Source of the DNA: Kribbella aluminosa
Lineage (GTDB): Bacteria > Actinomycetota > Actinomycetes > Propionibacteriales > Kribbellaceae
NCBI RefSeq assembly: GCF_017876295.1
Contig: NZ_JAGINT010000002.1
Span: 4,402,001-4,466,000, forward strand
Direction: 5' to 3'
Length of the DNA stretch: 64,000 bases
Part shown: piece after piece, positions 28,892 through 37,547 of the stretch
Position numbering within the stretch: the stretch's first letter is position 1
How the letters are laid out: each line of letters opens with the position of its first letter
Made by a program: the position numbers and the translations under genes
Notes under the pieces: model-generated
What the model saw: the letters and a program-made list of their open reading frames with translations, nothing else
Told to the model about the DNA's origin: nothing
Databases searched by the model: none

Positions 28892-29255
28892 CCAGACCGA
28901 CGAGAAGATCGAGCTGCCCGAGGTGGACCTCGCGGCCGGCACGTCCCCGGCCAAGGTGGAGGACGTCACCGAGGCACTGAAGGACGTCGTCGACCCCGAG
29001 CTCGGCATCAACGTCGTCGACCTCGGCCTGATCTACGGCATCACGGTCGACGACGCCAGTACGGCGATCATCGACATGACGCTGACGTCCGCGGCCTGCC
29101 CGCTGACCGACGTGATCGAGGACCAGACCCGAATGGCCCTCGACGGCCTGGTCAACGACTTCCGCATCAACTGGGTCTGGATGCCCCCGTGGGGCCCGGA
29201 GAAGATCACCGACGACGGCCGCGACCAACTCCGCGCCCTCGGCTTCAACGTGTGA
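28884..29255 (+). CDS. sufT: SufT/MIP18-family (DUF59) Fe-S assembly factor
   Basis: A 123-aa protein of the DUF59/MIP18 family, which helps mature Fe-S proteins at the end of the SUF pathway. The family core VVDPELGINVVDLGLIYGI and TSAACPLTDVIEDQTRMAL, with the conserved cysteine in the latter, are clear, and WMPPWGPEKITDDGRDQLRALGF closes it. It overlaps sufU by 8 nt and is the last gene of the suf operon. An inverted repeat lies 5 nt after its stop, at 29260-29290. Confidence 0.93.
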   Translation: MADQTDEKIELPEVDLAAGTSPAKVEDVTEALKDVVDPELGINVVDLGLIYGITVDDASTAIIDMTLTSAACPLTDVIEDQTRMALDGLVNDFRINWVWMPPWGPEKITDDGRDQLRALGFNV

Positions 29256-29259
29256 GCCC

Positions 29260-29290
29260 AGCAATCTGCAAGCATTGACAGCAGATTGCT
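29260..29290. promoter_or_regulatory. Inverted repeat between sufT and the toxin-antitoxin remnant
   Basis: AGCAATCTGC (29260-29269) and GCAGATTGCT (29281-29290) are perfect 10-bp arms around an 11-nt spacer. It could terminate the suf transcript, but no T-tract follows. It equally fits the operator of a FitA/VapB antitoxin, since it ends 20 nt before the antitoxin start at 29311 and its layout (arms with an 11-nt spacer) suits a ribbon-helix-helix or AbrB-type dimer. Confidence 0.5.
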
Positions 29291-29310
29291 CGATTCGGTA
29301 AAGGCGGCGG

Positions 29311-29681
29311 ATGGCCACACTCACACTTCGCAACGTGCCGGAGGAAACCCGGCGCGCACTGAAGCGACGTGCAGCTCAGCACAACCGGTCGATGGAGGCG
29401 GAGGCCCGGGTGGACGCCGCTGTGGCTCCGCGGAACTTCATCGAGGCCGTGCTCAGCTGGCCGGCGGACAACGGACCGGACCTCGCCATCACCTCCGTAA
29501 CCGTTCACGAACTGCTGTCCGGCGTCCTCCGCCTTCCCGAAGGACGGCCGGAAAGTCGACCTCGGTCGAGGACAGCATGATCGCCGCCATCGCACTGTCG
29601 CACGGAGTGCAGGTTGCGACCCGGAACGTCGCGCACTTCGCCGGATTCGGCGTCGAGGTTGTCAACCCATGGGACGAATGA
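29311..29681 (+). pseudogene. Decayed FitAB/VapBC toxin-antitoxin locus
   Basis: The reading frame from 29311 begins with a good FitA/VapB-type antitoxin N-terminus (MATLTLRNVPEETRRALKRR, then NRSMEAEAR) but jumps after about 32 residues into PIN-toxin sequence (FIEAVLSW, LAITSVTVHELLSGVLRLPEG). The first toxin strand with its catalytic aspartate (DTNV-type) is missing. After about position 29545 the toxin continues in another frame and resumes at its C-terminus: EDSMIAAIALSHGVQVATRN, then GVEVVNPWDE, ending at 29681. So at least two deletions and a frameshift have destroyed both genes. The remnant overlaps the next gene's start. Confidence 0.8.
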
Positions 29682-30301
29682 CGCGCGTCGTCCACGTTGC
29701 GCCGGAGCGGTTGGACAGGTGGTTGGGCGGCTTCGGCGAGCGGCACGGTGGGGTGCGGTACGACGTGACGCCGACCGCGGTCACGTTGTCCGCCGAGGAC
29801 GGCGAGACGGCCGTTGTGACCGTGCCTTTCGAGCCTCTTGCGGAGTTGTCCCGTGCGGGGCTTGTTGCACATGTACTGCGGCCGCGGCGCCTTGGCGTGC
29901 TGCTGGTTCGGCGGGGCGGGTACGGCGCCGGGGTGTTTGCCGACGGCAAGCTTCTCGACTCGAAGGTCGGGGCCCGGCACGTGCAGGGGACGACCAAGGC
30001 CGGGGGCTGGTCGCAGCAGCGGTATGCGCGGCGCCGGGACAACCAGGCGCGGGAGGCGTTCGCGGCCGCGACCGAGGTCGCGGTGCGGATCCTGGCGCCG
30101 GCGAAACTCGACGTGCTGGTGTGTGGGGGAGACCGGCGGGCCGTCGACACCGTGCTCGAGGACCCGCGGCTGCGTGACCTCGTCCCGCTGGTGCGGGCGC
30201 CGTTCCTCGGCGTACCGGACCCGAAGCAGAAGGTCCTCGAGCAGGCCGGGGCGGACGCCCGCGCGATCCGGATCGCGCTGGATCAGGCCGGGTCCGAGTA
30301 G
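29669..30301 (+). CDS. acVLRF1-family peptidyl-tRNA hydrolase (Vms1/eRF1-like)
   Basis: A 210-aa protein that fits the actinobacterial VLRF1 group, relatives of eukaryotic Vms1/ANKZF1, which cut peptidyl-tRNA from stalled large ribosomal subunits. The family loop is visible near residues 106-126: GTTKAGGWSQQRYARRRDNQ, with the conserved GGWS-QQR residues. DVLVCGGDRRAVDTVL and the C-terminal RAPFLGVPDPKQKVLEQA also fit. ATG at 29669 and 29678 are both possible. It overlaps the toxin remnant upstream and its stop lies inside the tail of the convergent zinc-ribbon gene. Function is known for the wider family, not tested here. Confidence 0.75.
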   Translation: MGRMTRVVHVAPERLDRWLGGFGERHGGVRYDVTPTAVTLSAEDGETAVVTVPFEPLAELSRAGLVAHVLRPRRLGVLLVRRGGYGAGVFADGKLLDSKVGARHVQGTTKAGGWSQQRYARRRDNQAREAFAAATEVAVRILAPAKLDVLVCGGDRRAVDTVLEDPRLRDLVPLVRAPFLGVPDPKQKVLEQAGADARAIRIALDQAGSE

Positions 30302-30813
30302 CTGTCCCGGATCAGCAGCAGCCGTTCGAGCCGGAACCGCCCGGGGTCGAGCGCCCGAACCCCCTGGCCCGGTTCGGTCCAGAACGCCTCGTCGGGTACG
30401 ACGTCGGCGGTCGGAGGGATGAACTTCACGACCTCCTCGACCGCCTGCCGGGCGACGACCATCGCGGCGCGGGCCGTCTCGCTGCGGTCGCCGACCGGCA
30501 CCTGACCGGCGATCCGGTCGGCGACCGCGAGCCATTGCCCGGCGTCGATCAGCTCGGACGGCTCCGGCCCTCCGAACGAGTACAGGCCGTCGTCGCGCGG
30601 CTCCTGTGGAAGCGAGAACAGGTACTCGCGGTGCGTACCGCAGCCCAGGCACACTCCGGCGTAGCCGAGCACCGGCTCGAGCTCGGCCTCGCTCAGCCGA
30701 TCCTGCCAGTCGGCCTGGTCGGAGCCGCAGTCCGGGCAGGCGTTGAGCTCGAGGTACAGCAGGACCTCGGTGGCTGTCCGGGCGATCGCGTACCGCGGGT
30801 CGTAGCCGTTCAC
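30283..30813 (-). CDS. Zinc-ribbon partner protein 1 (follows giant protein 1)
   Basis: A 176-aa protein I do not recognise. It has two CxxC pairs, CPDCGSD near residue 26 and CLGCGTHREYLF near residue 55, suited to bind one zinc ion, then FGGPEPSELIDAGQWLAVADR and DPGRFRLERLLLIRDSY. It aligns along its length with the protein at 38181-38711. The GTG start (30811-30813) lies in the stop of giant 1 (4-nt overlap), so the two must be translated in tandem. No signal peptide or membrane segment is seen. A dedicated chaperone, adaptor or immunity role is possible, but none can be shown. Confidence 0.8.
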   Translation of the reverse strand: MNGYDPRYAIARTATEVLLYLELNACPDCGSDQADWQDRLSEAELEPVLGYAGVCLGCGTHREYLFSLPQEPRDDGLYSFGGPEPSELIDAGQWLAVADRIAGQVPVGDRSETARAAMVVARQAVEEVVKFIPPTADVVPDEAFWTEPGQGVRALDPGRFRLERLLLIRDSYSDPA

Positions 30814-33800
30814 TCGATGCCCACCCCCGATCCCGCCGCGGAACCTCCCGGCCGGAACACCGGCCGCGAGGTCGTGTCCTGGACGGAGGCGGCGCGGCGC
30901 ATCCGTGAGTCGGTACCGGCGAGCGCGGATGCGGCGATCCCACGCTGCCGCAGTGCGTCGACGACCGCGCCGGTGAAGCGGCCCGGCTCGGTCTGCGCGG
31001 CGTGCAGGTCGCGGAGGTCGACCTGGCCTTCGGCGAGCAGGGCGAGTCGCGGATGCACGGTCGCGAGCGCCGCCGCGAAGCCGTTGTCGCCCCGGCAGGT
31101 CAACGTGCCGTCGGCTCCGGCGACGTACAGCCGTCGGGTGCCGTCGGCCTCCCGGACCCGGAGCCGGACGTTGGTGTGGTCGCGACGCGCCTGGTCGAGG
31201 GCGTCGACGAGCGGCCGGTACGGATGCTGCGCATCGGCGATCACGTCGGTCGTCACCGTCCGGACACGGGGCGGCCGATGGTGCCGTGCCGGGTTCGGGG
31301 CCGGGTTCGGGGCCGGGTTCGGGCCCGCAGGCTCGCCGGACTCCATCCGGGCCTGCATCGCCTCGTAGTCGTGCCGGAACATCGTCAGGTAGGCCTGACC
31401 GGTCGCCGCGTGCCGAACCGAGTACGCCCGGTCCACGATCGGGCGGTTGTGCCGATCCGTCCGACGGCGCTCGAAGTCGAGGTGGTAGGCGACGGCGACC
31501 TTGACCGTCACGACCTGACCGGACTCGTACGATCCGGTCTCGTGCCGCGCGCCGACCGTACCGGTGTCCTGTGCGCCGAACTGCCGGCCCTCCGACATCG
31601 TGGCCGCCAGGGCGCCGCCGGGCGTTACCCCGCCGACGGTCCCGGAGCCGGGCAGCAGCCGGTTGCTCCGCGCGGTCAACTGGCTCAGCCGCAACTCCCG
31701 CGTGTTCTCGCCGAGCTGGGTCGTCCACTGCTCGTCCGGGTCCGAGATCAGCTCGAGGCCGGAGACCTCCGCGCGCACCCGCATCGCGACCGTGCGGGCC
31801 GGGTTGCCGGGGACGGCCAGCGGTACGAGTTCGTAGCCGCTCGGGCCGGCCATCTCCTGGAACGCGACCATCCGGTTGCTGCCGCCGAGCAGGCTCTCCA
31901 GAGTGGCCCGGTGCGTCCGGACGCCGCCGGCCCCGAGCAGATCCATCCGGGACAGGCGGGCGCAGACTGCGCCGAACAGCGTGTTCTCCGGCTCGGACGC
32001 CTCCGAATGCGGGATCGTGCCTTCGACCAGATAGTTGTCCGGCAGCCGGACGGTCCGGTGGTCGGACAGCACCGGGCCGGCGCCGACGGGCTCCGAGTCG
32101 AGTACGGACGCCGGGATCGAGAGACTCATCCGCCCGCTGGCCACCCGGCGGGTGGCAGGGCGCCGGGGCGTCCCGCCGGCCTCGTCGGAGTCCTCGACCT
32201 CGACGGTCAGCTCGTAGTCGCGTTCGACCCGGGCCGTCACGACGGACAGGCCGGTGCTGATCCGGGTGTTGAGTTCGCTGCTCGTCGCGGTCGTGGAGGT
32301 CCCGAGCTCCAGTCCGGCGCCCGCGGTCAGTGATGCTCCGTCGGAGAGCGACAGCCCGGCCGATGCGTCGTACGCCGTCCCGCGGCCGGCGCTGCGGTTG
32401 CGCTCCTTCATGCTCCACAGCTGGACGAGGCCGAAACCGTTGCCGGTGTGGCCCTCGGTGCCGCCCGCGTCGGTCGTGATCGGGCCGGTGAACCGGAGCC
32501 GGATCCGGACCCGGAGGTTCCGTGTCCCGGCGCCGTCGCGGACCGGCAACTCGCGGACGAACCCGGCCGGGTCGAGCATGTCGTCCAGCTGCTGACGCCA
32601 GCGGGGACCGGCCAGATCTCCGCGCAGCGCGCTGATCAGCACCGGATCGGCCAGCGCCCGAGGCAGGTGCTCGCCGATGGCGGCAGACACCTCCCGGAAC
32701 GGGTCCGTGTCGTTGCCGTGGCGGTCCTGGAGAGAGGACCGGTCGACCTGCGCGGCTCCCATGAGCTGCTGGTAGTGCCGTGGCACCCGGACCTCGGCCC
32801 GCTGGCGGACCAGTTCCTCGGCCGAGGCGAGGACCGTGTCGAGGCGCTGCTGGTCAGCCGTCTGCCGCAGACCGGCGACGCTTACCAGCAGGTCGGCGAG
32901 CCGCTCCTGCGTATGGCCGGCTGCCAGGTTGTCACTCGCTCCGTCCGGCCCGGCCTTCTCCTGCTGGTAACGCCGTAGCAGCGCGACCGTGGTACGGCGG
33001 GACAGGGCGAGATTGCCATTGAGCAGACGTTCGACGGCATCCGAAACCTGGTGTAGCGGCAGGTCCAGCTCGCGCCGTCCGTACAGCCGCAGCGCGTCGT
33101 GCTCGGGGAGGGTGAGGATCACGGCTCCCGATTCCAGCGGGACGGCCCGCGGCTTCGAGCCCCCGGATCGCAGCTGCGCGGCGAGCACCAGATCGCCCCG
33201 GAACTGATAGTGCTGCCCGTCCCGCATGAGGGTCCGTTCGACACCGGTGGTGGCCGAGTCGGATCCGGCCGCGGTGACGGTGGTCGACCGGGTGCCACTG
33301 ACCGTCCCGCCGATGGCGGAACGGTCGGCCGACACCGAGCCGGCACCGCCACTCGCCCCGGCCGTCGCACCGGACGAGACGCCTGACGTGCTGCTGACGC
33401 CCGCGAGCGTCACGTTGAGCTCGGCGAGGATCGGCCCGCCGGTGCCGACGTACTGGAGGTTCTCGATGCCGGTGGTGATACCGAGCGTCGTCTGTCGCGG
33501 GGCGAGGCTGCGATGCCGCAGGACGTCCAGCGGATCGGACGGACCCGGGCCGATCGCGAGGCCGGTGGTGTACTCGGAGGTGAGCAGCTCCGGGCGGGCG
33601 ATGAGGTTCCGGGGGGCGAGAAAGCCACTCAGGTGGTGCAGTGCCGAGTTGTCGCCGCGTGCGAGTTCCGGGACCGCGGCGGTCAGTCGTGCGATCGGGT
33701 CCCGGGCGTCGACGTGATGGATGGTGGCAGTGTCCAGGAGCCCGGCCCGCACCGGGCCGGGCACGGCGAGCGTCGGCCGGCCGGCCGGGTTGCAGAACTC

Positions 33801-36800
33801 GCTGTCGATCCAGACCTGCGCCGAGCCCTCGGACCTGACCACCGGGACGCTGCCGCCGTCGGCGGTGATCTCACTGATCGTGATGGTGTGCGGTACGTCG
33901 AACACGGCGACCTGTGCGTTCGACTCGGACACCGTCATCCGGTAGGCGCTGCGGGTGGCGGACCAGGCGACGTGGCGGCCGAGGGACGAGCGGCCGGCGA
34001 CGGCTCCGGCCTGCGGCGCGATGCCGGCCCGACCTTCCGCGGGCGGATCGGTCACGCCGACCCGGACCGACCACGGCAGGCTCCGCGAGCGGCCGCCGGT
34101 GCGCCCGGAGGTGCTGACGCCGATGTCGACGTTGACGACCATGTCGTCGTCGGCCAGGCCGATCGGCGTGACGCGGTCGAAGTGTTGCTCGATGGCGATC
34201 CGGTAGCTGCGCACCCGGGGCGGGAGACCGGTCCTGTGCTCGGTGAGCTGGAAGACCAGCTGGTCCTGTGCCGCATGGTCGTACCCGGTCTCCAGCCGCT
34301 GCCTGGCGAGCTGCTGGACGGCCCGCTCCCAGTTCTCCGCGCGGCTGAGCTGCACCGCTGGGTCCCGGCCGGTGAACGCCGCGGGCCGGGGGATCCCGCC
34401 GGGGCCGAGCGGCGGAATCATCGACTGCTGGGCGAGGTGTGCGAGGAAGCTCTCGCGTGCCTGGTCGATGCCGGTGAGATTCCTGATCATCGCCGGGCCG
34501 GCTCCGCGCAGTTGGCCCGGTCCGGAGCCGAGCCAGTCGGGCAGCCGCAGCGGGGCCGCGACCGGGACCGGATCGCCGCGGAGCAGTAGCCGCCCATCGG
34601 TTCCGTGCCGCGGCAGCCCGTCGGCATCACGAACGACGGCTGCGGCCGGTACCGGCAGGCCGTACCGGAACGCGTCCCGCTCGGCGATCCGCAGCCACGC
34701 GTCGCCGGCGCCTTCGATGCTGAACGAGTCGTCGCGGTCGAGACGATGAACGCTGACCTTGTGCCGCAGCCGCACCTTCACACCGACCGTGGGCGCGATG
34801 CGCTGGGTGCTCCACCGGCTGCCGAGATCCGCGGTGGAGGCGCTGTCTTCCCGGCCGGTGCTGCGTCCGGCGCGAAGTCCCGGCGCGACGGCGGCGCCGG
34901 TCGAGCCGATGCCGGCCAGCGCGGAGCCGGCGTACGTGGCAGTGAGGCTGACCGTTCGGGACGAGCTGAACGCCTGGGCGCCGGAGGATCCGGAGTTGCC
35001 GACGCGCCACAGTTCGAGTTTGTGGTCGGGCGAGCTGTCGCTGACCAGCGTCGCCGAGTCCAGTTCGGCCACGGTCTCCAGCTGTGCCCAGGCGACCGGC
35101 TGACCGCCGTTGGTGATCAGCCGCCAGACACCGCCGGGACGGGTGGTCTCGTCCAGGCGGGTCAGTGCGTCCTCGGCGAGCAGGCTGCGGACCCGGTCGT
35201 GTCCGACCCGGTCGAGGGAGCCGAGGCGCCGGCGAAGCTCCGCGACCGTTCGATCGCACAGGTCGTTCAGGCCATCGGCACGGGTGGCCATGTGCTCAGG
35301 CATGACGGTACTGCGGTCCGCGTCCAGGCCCAGGGTCGCGAGGTCGGTCTGCTCGGACGGCGGGGGAACGGTGTAGGTGTGGATGAAGCCGAGGTCGATC
35401 GTCGCCGAGTCGTGGTCCGTGCCGGAATCCACGGTCCGGACCGGCGACCACTCGCCGGCCGCCCCGGTACGGATTCGCCAGCTCCACCGTGGACGCGACC
35501 CGCGGTAGCGCAGGAACTCCCCGCGCAGTGCCTCGACCGCACCTGTCTGGGCGAACTCGGTCGCCCCGCCACTGACCGCGTCGCTCCGACCGGAACCGAC
35601 CTCGAACCCGGGAGAGACCAGGTGTGCGACGGCCTTGAGCTTGCTCGTGTCCGGCAGCGCCGTGGTTACCGAGCGCAGGTCCGCGCCGAGCGTCGTTCCG
35701 GACGTACGGCTCGCGGAGGTGGTGACGCCGAAGCCGGCCTGGACCACCTGCCCTACCTGCGCCTCGTCGATGTTCAGCGGACTGTCCAGCACCTCGTGAA
35801 GCTCGCCCGGGTCGAGTACCAGTTGCAGCTGGATCAGCTCGTCGGCGTCGGCGCGTGGGTCGTTGCCGATCGTCAGTACGACGCCGTCCGGTGCCAGGAC
35901 GCGGCGACTCTCGGCGCGGAGCGCCCGGTGCAGCGCGTCGGGAGTGAACCGGTAGGACGACTTGCGGTCGGCGAGGGCCTGGTTCAGTTCCTGGCAGAGG
36001 GTGGTCAGGTGGGGGAGACGTCCGGACGGTAGTCCGTTGTGCTGTACGTCCGGCCGCGGAAGCGTCGCGGCAGTCGCCCGCTGGTACGCGCGCACGTGGT
36101 CGGCGGCCGCCTTCGTGGCGTGCTGGACGTCGTCGCTGGTGAGCAGTACCCGGTAGGCAGCGGCGGCGGCCCGGGCCTGGCCGGCCGCCGCGGTGCAGGT
36201 ATCGGCGATTGCGGTGTGGCGCGCGGCGATGCGCAGCGTTGCAGTGGCCTTGCCGCGGAGCCGGCGGGTGCGCTCGCCGGCGGATGCGTCGGCTGTCTCA
36301 GCCTGGCGGTCGGCGGCGGCGAACAGCTCGCCGGCCCGGTCGTTCGCGCCCGCCGCGCTACGGGTCCGGACGTCCGCCCGGTGTACGTGGTGCGCGGCGG
36401 CGGACTCGAGCTCGGCGATCTGGCGGCGTACCCGGGTCCGGAAGCGTTCCCCGGCAGTCGTCGCGACCGGCTCGTCCCGGTCCGGTACGACGACCTGGAG
36501 CCCGGCGCCCGGGTGCACAGGCACCGAGTGTCCGGTGCTCCGGATGGCCCGGGAGACGTTCTCCAGGTCGAGTTCGACCTCGGCGAGAGTGCGGCCACCC
36601 AGGCTGTCGCGGGTCTCGTGCCACTCCTTGCTGAGCAGCCGGAACTCGGCGTACCGCGCCTCAGCCAGGCGATCACGCGCCTCGCGGTCGGCCCGGACGC
36701 CGACGCGGATGTCGCGCAGGAGCTCACGCACCCAGCCGAGGGGGCCGGTCGTCGCGACGCCACGGCCAGGCCCGGCGGACGGCACCGCACGATGACTCCC

Positions 36801-37400
36801 GCCGACCGGTGGCCGCGGGCGATCCCGTACCCGAAGCGTCGGGACCGTCTGGCCTGACTGGTGCCTGGCGAGCCGTTCGGCGTCGCGGTTCAGTGCCTGG
36901 GCGCCGGTGCCGAGATCCGCCGCGAGCGGGCGGTCGTCAGGTCGGCGGGCGCGGACCTTCGCCAGCCGCCGCAGGTCGGCGTCGGTGGCCAGCTGGTTGC
37001 CGTCCAGCAGGTTCTGCAGTAGCGCCTGAGCCTCGGCACGCTGCACCTCGGGCAGTCGGGGCAGGTCCAGCAGGGAGTCCAGGGCGGCGATCGCGCCGTC
37101 GGCACGGGAGCCGCCGCGGGCGCGATCGAGTTCAGCGCCGGCGAACGCCACCGCCTCGGCGAGCAGGCGCTGGCTGCTGACCTGTCCGGTCGCGCGTGCG
37201 GTGAGCCTGCGCTCCAGCCGGCGCAACGCTCTGCCGGGCAGCCGGTCCTTGGCGCTGCCCAGCCGCAGACTGCCGTCGCGGAGGACGACTGCCTCGGGCG
37301 CGACGATGCCGAATGCCAGCGCAAGTGCCTGCCGTGCCCGGGCCTGTGGGCGGCCCTCCAGAACCGTCGCGGTCGTCAATCGAGCATCCCCGTTCAGCAC
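30810..37400 (-). CDS. Giant multimodular protein 1 (2,196 aa), unknown family
   Basis: Layout: residues 1-150, Ala/Arg/Leu-rich helical N-domain (ARARQALALAFGIVAPEAVV); about 150-470, basic linker and helical segments; then six Ser/Thr/Gly-rich segments near 550-610, 800-860, 1085-1155, 1320-1380, 1650-1710 and 1900-1960, for example SGRTGGRSRSLPWSVRVGV. Each alternates small polar and hydrophobic residues around a Gly-rich turn, as in amphipathic beta hairpins. ALLRRYQQEKAG occurs near 1480, and a conserved domain with ADGTLTCRGDNGF and HAAQTEPGRF lies at about 2065-2160. It is paralogous to the giant at 38753-45889. No signal peptide, WXG, enzymatic or toxin domain was recognised. The start is a GTG without a good ribosome site; no upstream in-frame start exists before a long non-start stretch. 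Confidence 0.85.
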   Translation of the reverse strand: MLNGDARLTTATVLEGRPQARARQALALAFGIVAPEAVVLRDGSLRLGSAKDRLPGRALRRLERRLTARATGQVSSQRLLAEAVAFAGAELDRARGGSRADGAIAALDSLLDLPRLPEVQRAEAQALLQNLLDGNQLATDADLRRLAKVRARRPDDRPLAADLGTGAQALNRDAERLARHQSGQTVPTLRVRDRPRPPVGGSHRAVPSAGPGRGVATTGPLGWVRELLRDIRVGVRADREARDRLAEARYAEFRLLSKEWHETRDSLGGRTLAEVELDLENVSRAIRSTGHSVPVHPGAGLQVVVPDRDEPVATTAGERFRTRVRRQIAELESAAAHHVHRADVRTRSAAGANDRAGELFAAADRQAETADASAGERTRRLRGKATATLRIAARHTAIADTCTAAAGQARAAAAAYRVLLTSDDVQHATKAAADHVRAYQRATAATLPRPDVQHNGLPSGRLPHLTTLCQELNQALADRKSSYRFTPDALHRALRAESRRVLAPDGVVLTIGNDPRADADELIQLQLVLDPGELHEVLDSPLNIDEAQVGQVVQAGFGVTTSASRTSGTTLGADLRSVTTALPDTSKLKAVAHLVSPGFEVGSGRSDAVSGGATEFAQTGAVEALRGEFLRYRGSRPRWSWRIRTGAAGEWSPVRTVDSGTDHDSATIDLGFIHTYTVPPPSEQTDLATLGLDADRSTVMPEHMATRADGLNDLCDRTVAELRRRLGSLDRVGHDRVRSLLAEDALTRLDETTRPGGVWRLITNGGQPVAWAQLETVAELDSATLVSDSSPDHKLELWRVGNSGSSGAQAFSSSRTVSLTATYAGSALAGIGSTGAAVAPGLRAGRSTGREDSASTADLGSRWSTQRIAPTVGVKVRLRHKVSVHRLDRDDSFSIEGAGDAWLRIAERDAFRYGLPVPAAAVVRDADGLPRHGTDGRLLLRGDPVPVAAPLRLPDWLGSGPGQLRGAGPAMIRNLTGIDQARESFLAHLAQQSMIPPLGPGGIPRPAAFTGRDPAVQLSRAENWERAVQQLARQRLETGYDHAAQDQLVFQLTEHRTGLPPRVRSYRIAIEQHFDRVTPIGLADDDMVVNVDIGVSTSGRTGGRSRSLPWSVRVGVTDPPAEGRAGIAPQAGAVAGRSSLGRHVAWSATRSAYRMTVSESNAQVAVFDVPHTITISEITADGGSVPVVRSEGSAQVWIDSEFCNPAGRPTLAVPGPVRAGLLDTATIHHVDARDPIARLTAAVPELARGDNSALHHLSGFLAPRNLIARPELLTSEYTTGLAIGPGPSDPLDVLRHRSLAPRQTTLGITTGIENLQYVGTGGPILAELNVTLAGVSSTSGVSSGATAGASGGAGSVSADRSAIGGTVSGTRSTTVTAAGSDSATTGVERTLMRDGQHYQFRGDLVLAAQLRSGGSKPRAVPLESGAVILTLPEHDALRLYGRRELDLPLHQVSDAVERLLNGNLALSRRTTVALLRRYQQEKAGPDGASDNLAAGHTQERLADLLVSVAGLRQTADQQRLDTVLASAEELVRQRAEVRVPRHYQQLMGAAQVDRSSLQDRHGNDTDPFREVSAAIGEHLPRALADPVLISALRGDLAGPRWRQQLDDMLDPAGFVRELPVRDGAGTRNLRVRIRLRFTGPITTDAGGTEGHTGNGFGLVQLWSMKERNRSAGRGTAYDASAGLSLSDGASLTAGAGLELGTSTTATSSELNTRISTGLSVVTARVERDYELTVEVEDSDEAGGTPRRPATRRVASGRMSLSIPASVLDSEPVGAGPVLSDHRTVRLPDNYLVEGTIPHSEASEPENTLFGAVCARLSRMDLLGAGGVRTHRATLESLLGGSNRMVAFQEMAGPSGYELVPLAVPGNPARTVAMRVRAEVSGLELISDPDEQWTTQLGENTRELRLSQLTARSNRLLPGSGTVGGVTPGGALAATMSEGRQFGAQDTGTVGARHETGSYESGQVVTVKVAVAYHLDFERRRTDRHNRPIVDRAYSVRHAATGQAYLTMFRHDYEAMQARMESGEPAGPNPAPNPAPNPARHHRPPRVRTVTTDVIADAQHPYRPLVDALDQARRDHTNVRLRVREADGTRRLYVAGADGTLTCRGDNGFAAALATVHPRLALLAEGQVDLRDLHAAQTEPGRFTGAVVDALRQRGIAASALAGTDSRMRRAASVQDTTSRPVFRPGGSAAGSGVGIE
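31291..31326. repeat. Three 12-bp tandem repeats in giant gene 1
   Basis: GGGTTCGGGGCC is repeated head-to-tail at 31291-31302 and 31303-31314, with a third copy at 31315-31326 that has one changed base near its end. On the coding strand it gives an NPAP-type Pro/Asn/Ala linker just before the conserved C-terminal domain. Giant 2 lacks it. Copy number may vary by slippage without breaking the frame. Confidence 0.8.
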
Positions 37401-37433
37401 GCGGCGCCGACGGTGGCACCGATGATGTCGGGG

Positions 37434-37442
37434 ACGATAGCA
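37434..37442 (-). promoter_or_regulatory. Candidate extended -10 promoter of giant gene 1
   Basis: On the minus strand the sequence reads TGC-TATCGT, fitting an extended -10 (TGnTAnnnT). It would start transcription near 37427, about 27 nt before the GTG. The 147-bp gap 37401-37547 is noticeably AT-richer than its surroundings. A similar element stands before giant gene 2. No clear -35 is visible. Confidence 0.35.
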
Positions 37443-37547
37443 ACCGGATGTTCAACTTTTCGCCATGTTTCCCATCAAACAGACGTCGAACGCGGGTGGA
37501 GATTCTCACCCCGGAATCGGTTGCGAAGAGCCCGTCGATGGGCTGTC

